From Verrucomicrobiota bacterium (lineage in GTDB: Bacteria; Verrucomicrobiota; Verrucomicrobiia; Opitutales; Opitutaceae), in assembly GCA_023433275.1 (NCBI GenBank), contig JAEZDN010000032.1, positions 1 to 13,663 on the forward strand: DNA of 13,663 nucleotides, written 5' to 3'. Positions 7,409 through 13,014 of this stretch are shown here, in pieces (the first letter of the stretch is position 1; every line of letters begins with the position of its first letter). The notes beneath the pieces are model-generated. The model made no database searches. It saw nothing but the letters and a program-made list of their open reading frames with translations, and was not told where the DNA came from. The position numbers were made by a program, and so were the translations under genes.

Positions 7409-7696
7409 CTCCTGCACGAGACCCACCTGCAAGAGACGCTGGAGCCGGCCCGCCCTCGGGCCGGTCGGGCGAGGGATTGACGAAGCGAGGCTCTCTTCCC
7501 ACCCGGGCGCGGGCGCCCCCGCTCCAGGAGAGGGCGGATGTGAGGGCGCGGGCGAGGACCGAGCGAGCTAGGCCCCTACCAAGGAAAATGATGGCGACCG
7601 TGTTCCAACCAAACTCCGCCACCGTCATCCTGAGCGCAGCGAAGGATCCAAGGGGATCGACGGATGCGAGAGCGGAGACTTTTTGTTGGTGAAAGT

Positions 7697-8278
7697 TCAT
7701 TCTCCCGTGAGGCCGCGGGTGAGGACGGCGAGTTTGGTTTGTTGGCGCGCGTCAGTGAGGCCGAAGCGGCTGCGGACCTGGCAGTCGCCGGGGGCCAGGT
7801 TGGCATCCTGGCGGACCTTCAAACCGGGGTAACGCGCGAGCCAGCCGGGGCTGACCTGCTCGAGGAGGGCGGCGTCGCGCGGACAAAGGGAGAGTTCGAG
7901 ATTCTCGCGCTCGGGGAAAAGCTGCTCGAGGGCCTCGTGGCAGAGCTTCTCGACGAGTTCCGCAGGCGGTTCGAAACCGGCGAGCAGGCGGCGGGCGATG
8001 TCCGTGGCAAGGGCGGGCAACGCCTCGCGGAGTTGGGCGACGGTGGCGGACTCGACGGTGCCGAGCTTGGTGAGCACGCCGTCGGCGAGTTGTTCCATTT
8101 CCACGCGCATGTCGACGAGACGCTGGTCGAGCATGGCATGGGTCGAGTCCACGCCCTTGCGGTAGGCTTCCTCGGCGCGCGCCGCGACCTCGGCCTCGGT
8201 GAAGAGGCGGCCGCCGCGTCCGGGCAGAACGGCGCTGGCGAGCGGGCGATCAAAGGCGATGAGCTTGGCGAAGGACAT
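7697..8278 (-). CDS. fliH: Flagellar assembly protein FliH (ATPase regulator / stator stalk)
   Basis: 193 aa. FliH dimers bind the FliI N-terminus, restrain its ATPase and dock it to the C ring and export gate. A short N-terminal segment (1-25) precedes a long charged helical region (about 28-105), then the FliH/V-ATPase-E-like globular domain. That domain shows NLELSLCPRDAALLEQV at about 126-142 and the family-like ending LAPGDCQVRSRFGLTDA at about 161-177. Its length is close to the usual range. It precedes fliI in the operon but is separated from it by an 848-bp repeat block. The leader before ATG is nearly identical to that of fliE. There is no Shine-Dalgarno. Confidence 0.85.
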   Translation of the reverse strand: MSFAKLIAFDRPLASAVLPGRGGRLFTEAEVAARAEEAYRKGVDSTHAMLDQRLVDMRVEMEQLADGVLTKLGTVESATVAQLREALPALATDIARRLLAGFEPPAELVEKLCHEALEQLFPERENLELSLCPRDAALLEQVSPGWLARYPGLKVRQDANLAPGDCQVRSRFGLTDARQQTKLAVLTRGLTGE

Positions 8279-8305
8279 GGGGGCGCTGCGCGCGGTTAGG
8301 GGTTA
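8274..8305. repeat. Start-codon leader shared with fliE (fliH copy)
   Basis: The start region GACATGGG, then GGCGCTGCGCGCGGT, then TAGGGGTTA, matches 12317-12345 at fliE with only small indels and one substitution. The first two codons (Met, Ser) and about 25 bases upstream of ATG are shared by two unrelated genes. Confidence 0.7.
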
Positions 8306-8324
8306 TTGGTCAGGAGTTATTGGT
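8302..8324. repeat. Direct repeat GTTATTGGT, 14-bp period
   Basis: GTTATTGGT occurs at 8302-8310 and 8316-8324. It lies just upstream of the fliH leader and supplies the end of the doubtful small ORF at 8310-8513. Confidence 0.6.
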
Positions 8325-8513
8325 GATACGGGAACCGGGGCGGCGGGTGGCGCGCCGTGGGCGGGGCGCGCGGGGGGCCGGGTGGTAGGCCGGGAGGTCG
8401 TCGTCACCGAAACTGCGCATGAGGCCGCGTTGGACCCAATCGGGGACAGAGGGCCGCAGCGCGACGGGAGCGCGCGGGGTGAGGAAAATCGGGGTTTGGA
8501 GGAAATCGTGCAT
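8310..8513 (-). CDS. Possible small hypothetical protein between fliG and fliH
   Basis: 67 codons from ATG at 8513, beginning HDFLQTPIFLTPRAP, with a Trp/Asp-containing middle (PDWVQRGLMRSFGDDDLPAY) and an Arg/Pro-rich tail. I recognise no family. The C in front of ATG and the C-rich leader match the flagellar genes, and it ends 31 bp before fliH. Its last residues come from the GTTATTGGT repeat, and the 5' part of the gap is plainly repeat DNA, so it could equally be noise or a remnant. A frame starting at 8889, six bases after the fliG stop, and ending at 8536 looks repeat-derived and is not called. Confidence 0.25.
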   Translation of the reverse strand: MHDFLQTPIFLTPRAPVALRPSVPDWVQRGLMRSFGDDDLPAYHPAPRAPRPRRATRRPGSRITNNS

Positions 8514-8629
8514 GGGGATTTTCGACGGGCGTTTTCTATGCACCCCGCCCGGCCGGGCACCGGTCTTCGTCCGGAGCCATGCAGATGGAGCGGGATCCGC
8601 CGTGTGCGCCATCGAATTGCTCCGTTGCA

Positions 8630-8651
8630 GGAGCGTGGCTCGTCCACGTCC
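8630..8651. repeat. Hairpin repeat, arms GGAgCGTGG / CCACGTCC
   Basis: GGA-CGTGG (with one bulged G) pairs with CCACGTCC around loop CTCGT. It stands in the repeat-rich fliG-fliH gap, 20 bp from the next hairpin, and is probably another family of short intergenic palindrome. Confidence 0.5.
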
Positions 8652-8672
8652 TCGTTTCGCGCAGCGAGAAAA

Positions 8673-8697
8673 GGGCGCGGTCAAGCCGCGCCCCTAC
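8673..8697 (-). repeat. GTAG-headed hairpin, variant stem
   Basis: Arms GGGCGCGG (8673-8680) and CCGCGCCC (8686-8693) around TCAAG, followed by CTAC. It has the same architecture and foot as the main family but compensated stem changes: the arm changes at one position and the partner changes to keep pairing. Confidence 0.8.
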
Positions 8698-8791
8698 ATA
8701 CAACTGGATGGTTCCGGCTTCATCGAGGGGTCTCAAGGCGACGGAGCGGAGGGCGATCGATTCGATGATTGATGGCGATGGGCGCAGCCGA

Positions 8792-8816
8792 GGGCGCAGC
8801 AAGACTGCGCCCATAC
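8792..8816 (-). repeat. GTAG-type hairpin with mutated head
   Basis: Arms GGGCGCAG and CTGCGCCC with loop CAAGA are perfect, but the foot reads ATAC instead of CTAC. Confidence 0.8.
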
Positions 8817-8824
8817 CCTCTGAG

Positions 8825-8858
8825 CCCGCTTGATGAAGCGGGGCGACGCGGAGCGTCG
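8825..8858. other. Two stacked hairpins 37 bp downstream of fliG
   Basis: CCCGCTT (8825-8831) pairs with AAGCGGG (8836-8842) around GATG. Immediately adjacent, CGACGC (8844-8849) pairs with GCGTCG (8853-8858) around GGA. Neither is followed by a U-run on the minus strand. They may protect the fliG mRNA 3' end or be further repeat elements. Confidence 0.5.
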
Positions 8859-8895
8859 GGGTACGCGGGGACTGGTCGAAGGGCGGCATGATCGG

Positions 8896-9915
8896 CTACG
8901 CGACGAGGGCTTGGGATTCGGAATCTATCGAGATCTGGCCTTCTTCCTCGAGGCGGCGGACGGCCTGGATGATGACGTCCTGCGCGGCTTCGACGTCCTT
9001 GAGGCGCACCGGCCCGAGCAACTCGATCTCCTCCTTCAGGCCCTCGGCGGCGCGCTTGGAGAGGCCGGCGAAGACCTTGTTGCGGAGCGACTCGCTCGCG
9101 GACTTCATCGAGATGGCGAGGTTGGCCGAGTCGACCTCGCGGAGGATGCGCTGCAGGTCGGCGGCCTGGAGGCGGTTGAGGTCCTCGAAGCTGAACAGCT
9201 TCTTGCGGATCGCGGCGCTGAGGGCGGCGTTGCGCTCCTCGAGCCGGCCGAGGAGGGTCTTGCTGAGATCCTTCTCGAGGCTGTTGAGCAGGCCCGCCAC
9301 GGCGCGGACGCCGCCGCTGTGGTGGAAGGCGGGGCGGGTCTTGTTGTCGAAATGTTTGCCGAGGCTGCGTGCGATCTTGTTCACGAGGTCCAGGGACGTG
9401 GACTCGATGGTGCCGAGACGCTCGAGCACCTCCTCGCGAAGTTCGGGGCTGAGCAACGGGAAAACCTCGGCGGACTTGGCCGGCTCGAGGTAGGACAGGA
9501 TGAACGAAATGGTCTGCGGCTGCTCGTGCTTGATGAGATTATAGATCTGGCGGCCCTCCATTTCGGAGATGTCCTTGATGACCTCGAGGGAGGTGCCCAT
9601 CGCGGGACCGACGCGGCCGATGATCGCGGAGGCCTTGTGGCCGCCCTTGGCGATCTCGAGCGTGCGCTGTGCGAAGGTGAGCCCGCCGGAGGCGGATTGG
9701 ACGCCGCCGGCGACCACGCCAGCGAATTCGTCGAAGGCCTGTTTCTGCACGGCGTCGGGGATCATCGGAAACCCGGCCATCTCGCGGCACAGATTCTCGA
9801 TCTCGACGTCATCGAATTGTTTCAGCACCTCCGCGGCGGCCTCGGGCCCGATGCAGATCAGGAAGATCGCGAGCTTTTGCTGGCGGGTGAGCTTGGGGTA
9901 GTCGATGTCGGCCAT
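8896..9915 (-). CDS. fliG: Flagellar motor switch protein FliG
   Basis: 339 aa, the rotor ring protein that joins the MS ring to the C ring and generates torque with the stator. The N-terminal FliF-binding domain opens LTRQQKLAIFLICIGPEAAA. The middle domain includes the surface motif at 131-134, here EQPQ rather than the usual EHPQ. GGVRAVAGLLN lies at 201-211 and the C-terminal domain has FSFEDL at 241-246 and LREVDS at about 258-263. By alignment with E. coli FliG the five charged torque residues are all present as K271, R288, E295, E296 and R304 (E replaces D at two). Full family length. The gap to fliF (158 bp) holds two hairpin repeats. There is no Shine-Dalgarno; the leader is CTTCCCGAAC. 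Confidence 0.96.
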   Translation of the reverse strand: MADIDYPKLTRQQKLAIFLICIGPEAAAEVLKQFDDVEIENLCREMAGFPMIPDAVQKQAFDEFAGVVAGGVQSASGGLTFAQRTLEIAKGGHKASAIIGRVGPAMGTSLEVIKDISEMEGRQIYNLIKHEQPQTISFILSYLEPAKSAEVFPLLSPELREEVLERLGTIESTSLDLVNKIARSLGKHFDNKTRPAFHHSGGVRAVAGLLNSLEKDLSKTLLGRLEERNAALSAAIRKKLFSFEDLNRLQAADLQRILREVDSANLAISMKSASESLRNKVFAGLSKRAAEGLKEEIELLGPVRLKDVEAAQDVIIQAVRRLEEEGQISIDSESQALVA

Positions 9916-9961
9916 GTTCGGGAAGGCTAAGGGCTAGGCGCGAAGGGCGAAGAGCGAGGCA

Positions 9962-9986
9962 GGGCGCAGCAAGTCTGCGCCCCTAC
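9962..9986 (-). repeat. GTAG-headed hairpin in the fliF-fliG gap
   Basis: Arms GGGCGCAG and CTGCGCCC, loop CAAGT, foot CTAC: an intact copy of the main family, in the same orientation relative to the operon as most others. Confidence 0.85.
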
Positions 9987-10017
9987 GGGAAGAAGTCGGG
10001 ACGCAGGCGGGAGAGGA

Positions 10018-10038
10018 CCGAGCACGCTCGGCCCCTAC
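10018..10038 (-). repeat. Second-type GTAG hairpin in the fliF-fliG gap
   Basis: Arms CCGAGC (10018-10023) and GCTCGG (10026-10031) around AC, then CCC and CTAC. It is the same type as 7188-7207 and 7559-7579, and related to the CCGACC type of the first array. It lies 31 bp after the other hairpin in the same orientation. Confidence 0.8.
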
Positions 10039-10073
10039 CAAGCTCGCTGCGCTGTGCGGCCGGCGGTTCATGC

Positions 10074-11705
10074 TCAGTTGTTCTTGTTGGCCGCGGCGGC
10101 GGGCGGGGTACCGACCCAGTCGCGGAGCGCGGTACCGATGTTCGTCGGCTTCTGGCGGATGAGCTCGTTGAGCATTTCCGGCGTGATCGTGCTGCCGTTC
10201 TGGAGGGAGCGCGCGGCGAGTTCGGGCGGCATGGCCAGGACCTCGACCGGGACGGGCTCGGGCTTCTGGCGGGAGAGCATGCGGAGGAAAACGAGAAGGA
10301 CGACGCCGGCGCCGGCGACGGCCGACCAGCGGCTCGCGGCCTCGATCCAGCCCTGCCATTTGTTCTCGGCCTGGATGGCCTGGAGTTGCTCGGTGACGGG
10401 CTCCGCCGCGAAGGCGACTTCCTGGAGGGTGACGATCGAGTCGAGCGACTGGCCCGGTTCGGGTTTGAGGCCGAGGGCGTTGACGACAACCTGGCGGAGG
10501 GCGTTGAGCTCCTCGGCGGAGCGGGGACGCGGCTGCGGCTGGGGCGCGGCGGCGCCGTCGGCCGGCGTGGCGGCGGCGACAGCAAGCGGCGCGCGCTGGG
10601 CCACCATGACGGCGGCGGTGACGTTCTTGATCGTGCCCGGATTGCGCGTGGTGCTCGTGAGAGTGCGATTGATCTCGTAGGTGGTGGTCTTGTTCTTGCG
10701 GTTTTGCTCGCTGCTGGAAGTGGGACGGTTGGTGACGGACTCGGCGGTGGCGGCCTTCTCGGGCACGTTGGCACTCACGCCAATGGCGCCGCCGCCGGAG
10801 CGCGTTTCGCTCGTGGTGTTGATGTCGTCGCTCTGGGTTTGCGACCGCACGACCTGGCCATCGGGATCGTAGACCTCGGCGGTGATGGACGTGGCCTCCG
10901 TCTCGATGTCGGCGGACACGCGCACGACGGCCTGGCCGGGGCCGATGACCTGCGCGAGCATCGTCTCGACCTTGCGGGAAAGGTAATCCTCGACCTGTTG
11001 CTTGTAGCGCATCTGCGAGGAGGCGGTGCCGAGCGTCGGGTCCTGTTTGAGTTCCTCGGAGAGGACGCGGCCGCGGTTGTCGACGACGGCGACCTGGTCG
11101 GGCAGCAGGCCCTGCACGGAGTTGGCGACGAGGTGGCGGATCGCGTTGACCTGGTCGATCTCGAGGCGGCTGCCGCCCATGTCGACGAAGACGGAGGCGG
11201 TGGGCTTGATGCCGTTGTCGGTGAGGAGCAGGCGGTTTTCCGGCTGGACGATCATGACGCGCGCGGCGCGCACGCCGGCGAGCTGGCCGATGGTGCGGGC
11301 GAGCTCGCCCTGGATGGCGCGGAGGTAGTTGGTGCGCTGGACGAAGTCGCTGAGGCCGAACTGCCCCTTGTCGAAGATTTCAAAACCCACGCCATCGCCG
11401 CTCGGGAGACCTTTCGCCGCGAGATCCATGCGGAGCTTGTGCACGCGGTCGGCCGGGACGGAAACGGTGCCGCCGCCGGAGGAGATCTGGTGCGGGACGT
11501 TGAGCGTCTGCAGGTGGCTGATGATGGCGGCCGAGTCCTTGTCGCCGAGGCGGGCGTAGAGCAGCTGGTAGTCGGGTCGGCGGGACCACAGCACGACGGC
11601 GACCATGCCGCCAATCACGGCGGCGGCGGCGACCACGAGCGAGACGCGCTGGTTGAGCCCGAGTTGGGACCAGAGATCGAGCAGGGACTGGGCGAACTTT
11701 TTCAT
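10074..11705 (-). CDS. fliF: Flagellar MS-ring protein FliF
   Basis: 543 aa. FliF forms the inner-membrane MS ring that houses the export gate. Transmembrane segment 1 is at about 21-40 and a second one at about 458-477. Between them are the YscJ/FliF ring-building motifs, including YQLLYARLGDKDSAAIISHL (47-66) and GVGFEIFDKGQFGLSDF with QRTNYLRAIQGELARTI (105-139). A glycine/serine/proline-rich variable region spans about 300-395. The C-terminal FliG-binding stretch ITPEMLNELIRQKPTNIGTA with LRDWV (507-531) is typical. Its length is near the usual 540-560. It lies upstream of fliG, its partner. The leader is simple-sequence DNA ending CCGTTC, with no Shine-Dalgarno. Confidence 0.96.
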   Translation of the reverse strand: MKKFAQSLLDLWSQLGLNQRVSLVVAAAAVIGGMVAVVLWSRRPDYQLLYARLGDKDSAAIISHLQTLNVPHQISSGGGTVSVPADRVHKLRMDLAAKGLPSGDGVGFEIFDKGQFGLSDFVQRTNYLRAIQGELARTIGQLAGVRAARVMIVQPENRLLLTDNGIKPTASVFVDMGGSRLEIDQVNAIRHLVANSVQGLLPDQVAVVDNRGRVLSEELKQDPTLGTASSQMRYKQQVEDYLSRKVETMLAQVIGPGQAVVRVSADIETEATSITAEVYDPDGQVVRSQTQSDDINTTSETRSGGGAIGVSANVPEKAATAESVTNRPTSSSEQNRKNKTTTYEINRTLTSTTRNPGTIKNVTAAVMVAQRAPLAVAAATPADGAAAPQPQPRPRSAEELNALRQVVVNALGLKPEPGQSLDSIVTLQEVAFAAEPVTEQLQAIQAENKWQGWIEAASRWSAVAGAGVVLLVFLRMLSRQKPEPVPVEVLAMPPELAARSLQNGSTITPEMLNELIRQKPTNIGTALRDWVGTPPAAAANKNN

Positions 11706-11768
11706 GAACGGAATTGGATCTGGAATCTAGGAACTGGGCTCTGGGATCTGGAACTCGCTTCTGGGGCT
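11706..11768. repeat. Simple-sequence tract upstream of fliF
   Basis: Degenerate reiterations of GGATCTGGAA-like words (GGATCTGGAATC, GGGATCTGGAAC, TTCTGGGGCTC) fill the immediate 5' leader of fliF. A similar purine/T-rich tract lies at 13570-13631. It contains no recognisable promoter. Confidence 0.5.
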
Positions 11769-11824
11769 CGGGTGTCGGCTTGGGTGCCGATTAGCCGCGC
11801 GTGGCAATAGCGACGCCCGCGACT

Positions 11825-11849
11825 TCATCCTGAGCGAAGTTCAGGATGA
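11825..11849. repeat. Perfect 9-bp hairpin TCATCCTGA / TCAGGATGA in the fliE-fliF gap
   Basis: TCATCCTGA (11825-11833) pairs with TCAGGATGA (11841-11849) around GCGAAGT. The left arm plus GCGAAG resembles the elements at 7252-7277 and 7624-7649. It lacks a U-run in either direction and so reads as a dispersed repeat rather than a terminator. Confidence 0.7.
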
Positions 11850-11937
11850 CGGAGATGGGAGTGGGGTTGTTCTTAAGGGTGGTCACGGGATTGGGCGGAA
11901 TTGTTCTCGAGAAATCGGGGTGTTGCTCGGAGGTCGG

Positions 11938-11970
11938 GAGAACGAGAAAGACTAAGAGAAGGAGAACGAT
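11938..11970. repeat. Purine-rich GAGAACGA repeat downstream of fliE
   Basis: GAGAACGAGAAAGACTAAGA followed by GAAGGAGAACGAT. The last 16 bases match the reverse complement of 12377-12392, on the other side of fliE, at 14 of 16 positions. Confidence 0.6.
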
Positions 11971-11976
11971 GAGGGC

Positions 11977-12321
11977 TCACACCTGCATGCGCATGAGTTC
12001 CTGGTAGGATTCGACGAGCTTGTTGCGGACCTCGACCATCAGGGTGAACGCGACGGAGGCTTCCTGCATGGCGATGACGCTCTGGTGGAGCTGGTCGCTT
12101 TCGCCGAGGAGCACGCGCTTGGTCAGGTCGGCGGAGGCGGCCTGTTTGTCGGCCACGGTGGACACGAGGCCGTCGAGCATCGTGCCAAAGCTCTCGGTCG
12201 GCGCGGCCAGGCGCATGCCATCGGGCAACGGCGCGGCGATGCGGGCCGGGCCTTGCGCGCCTTCGAGGGGCTTGAGCGGAAAGGCGGCGGAGAGGGCCTG
12301 GGTGGAACCGATGGGAGACAT
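11977..12321 (-). CDS. fliE: Flagellar hook-basal body complex protein FliE
   Basis: 114 aa. FliE is the first exported rod subunit, the adaptor between the MS ring and the FlgB/FlgC rod. A variable N-terminus (1-42) is followed by the conserved helical part SFGTMLDGLVSTVADKQAAS (44-63). Next comes LLGESDQLHQSVIAMQEASV with AFTLMVEVRNKLVESYQELM (71-110), ending RMQV; this is diagnostic of FliE. Length is normal. It is separated from flgC and from fliF by gaps of exactly 271 bp each, both holding simple repeats, where tight spacing would be expected. Its leader is nearly identical to that of fliH. There is no Shine-Dalgarno. Confidence 0.94.
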   Translation of the reverse strand: MSPIGSTQALSAAFPLKPLEGAQGPARIAAPLPDGMRLAAPTESFGTMLDGLVSTVADKQAASADLTKRVLLGESDQLHQSVIAMQEASVAFTLMVEVRNKLVESYQELMRMQV

Positions 12322-12345
12322 GGGCGCTGCGCGCGGTCAGGGTTA
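12317..12345. repeat. Start-codon leader shared with fliH (fliE copy)
   Basis: GACATGGGCGCTGCGCGCGG followed by TCAGGGTTA covers the first codons and about 24 bases upstream of fliE and corresponds to 8274-8305 at fliH. Confidence 0.7.
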
Positions 12346-12378
12346 AGTGGGGCGGGTGATGGGGGCGGCGGGCTGGAT

Positions 12379-12409
12379 CGTTCTCTTTCTCGTAATCGTT
12401 CTCTTTCTC
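12379..12409. repeat. Direct repeat CGTTCTCTTTCTC in the flgC-fliE gap
   Basis: CGTTCTCTTTCTC occurs at 12379-12391 and again at 12397-12409, an 18-bp period. It is the inverted form of the purine-rich tract at 11938-11970, so fliE lies between inverted copies. A related purine-rich tract follows at 12458-12480. Confidence 0.75.
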
Positions 12410-12457
12410 TCGGGTGGCTGTGGCTGGAGTCGGATGCGGGGGAAAGGCGGGCGAAGG

Positions 12458-12480
12458 GAACGATTAAGACTACGAGAAGG
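12458..12480. repeat. Purine-rich GAACGATTA / TACGAGAAGG tract
   Basis: GAACGATTAAGAC followed by TACGAGAAGG. It is roughly complementary to 12379-12401 (GAACGATTA and CGAGAA are shared in the reverse complement), so a large imperfect hairpin could form across the flgC-fliE gap. Confidence 0.5.
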
Positions 12481-12592
12481 CGAATGAGGGGGCGGGAGCG
12501 GAGGGTTGAGGGCTGGGTGACGCGGAGCGCGGGGGTGGTTTGTTTTTTGTTGGCTCGGTCTCCCAGCTCTCAACTCTCGGCTCGAGGGTGGC

Positions 12593-13006
12593 TTACTTGC
12601 CGATTTGGAAAACCTTCATGGCGAGGTTGCGGGCATTCTTCACGACGGAGAGGTTGGCCTCGTACGCGCGGGTGGCGGTGATGAGGTCGACCATCTCGAA
12701 GGCGAGATTGACGTTCGGCATCGTGACGGAGCCGTCGGGGCCCGCGTCGGGGTGCTGCGGGTTGTACACGGACTGGCCGGGGCTCTTGTCGACGGTGATG
12801 CCGGACACGCCCACGCTGGAGAGGGAGGCGCCGCCGGCGCGTTTCACGAGCTCGCTCTCGAAGGAGATGATCTTGCGCTTGTAGGGACCGCCCTCGGCGG
12901 TGCGCGTGGTCTGGGCGTTGGCGATGTTTTGCGCGACGATGTCGAGGCGGAGCTTCTGGGCGTTGAGGGCCCCTGCGGTGATGTCGACGCCGGCGATGAG
13001 ATTCAT
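12593..13006 (-). CDS. flgC: Flagellar basal-body rod protein FlgC
   Basis: 137 aa, proximal rod subunit exported by the flagellar type III system. The N-terminal rod signature LRLDIVAQNIANAQTTRTAE with GGPYKRK (19-45) is diagnostic of FlgC. The C-terminus has YNPQHPDAGPDGSVTMPNVN (81-100) and FEMVDLITATRAYEANLSVV (103-122), then AMKVFQIG, all family hallmarks. Length is normal. ATG is 8 bp after the flgB stop, so the two are certainly co-transcribed. The leader ends in CCGCCCC with no Shine-Dalgarno. Confidence 0.97.
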   Translation of the reverse strand: MNLIAGVDITAGALNAQKLRLDIVAQNIANAQTTRTAEGGPYKRKIISFESELVKRAGGASLSSVGVSGITVDKSPGQSVYNPQHPDAGPDGSVTMPNVNLAFEMVDLITATRAYEANLSVVKNARNLAMKVFQIGK

Positions 13007-13014
13007 GGGGCGGA

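Larger units (their letters stand above)
6929..7672. repeat. Two tandem 372-bp composite hairpin cassettes
   Basis: Unit A (6929-7300) and unit B (7301-7672) keep landmarks 372 bp apart. In order: a plus-strand GTAG hairpin (6929 degenerate with head GTTG; 7301 intact); the inverse hairpin (6980-7004; 7352-7376); CTAC-containing 12-mers; an 8-bp all-GC hairpin with arms CCGGCCCG and CGGGCCGG (7073-7092; 7445-7464); the segment shared with fliK (7130-7157; 7503-7529); a CCGAGC-type hairpin ending in CTAC (7188-7207; 7559-7579); and a GTCATCCTGAGCG element (7252-7277; 7624-7649). The interval about 7093-7130 versus 7465-7502 is the most diverged. The rest of the fliH-fliI gap (6853-6928 and 7673-7696) holds the palindrome and nothing else I recognise. 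Confidence 0.9.
6849..7700 (-). other. Repeat-derived 283-codon open frame bridging fliH and fliI (doubtful gene)
   Basis: An uninterrupted frame whose ATG overlaps the fliH stop (ATGA at 7697-7700) and whose stop overlaps the fliI ATG (ATGA at 6849-6852). It spans both 372-bp repeat units (372 is a multiple of three), giving two 124-residue repeats that contain ALRMTVAEFG and VGAQ...CALRP. I recognise no domain. ALRMT-type peptides are common in spurious predictions over intergenic repeats. Between the two units, in the stretch 7200-7283 versus 7572-7655, all four base differences change an amino acid, which argues against selection on the protein. It may be translated passively to couple fliH and fliI. 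Confidence 0.25.

Noticed and set aside
6853..7696. Insertion sequence or transposase gene in the repeat block
   Set aside because: No DDE, HUH/Y1 or recombinase motif is visible in any frame; any mobilising enzyme must act from elsewhere.
11825..11849. Terminator after fliE
   Set aside because: The hairpin is perfect but has no T-run on either side, and related copies occur elsewhere as repeats.
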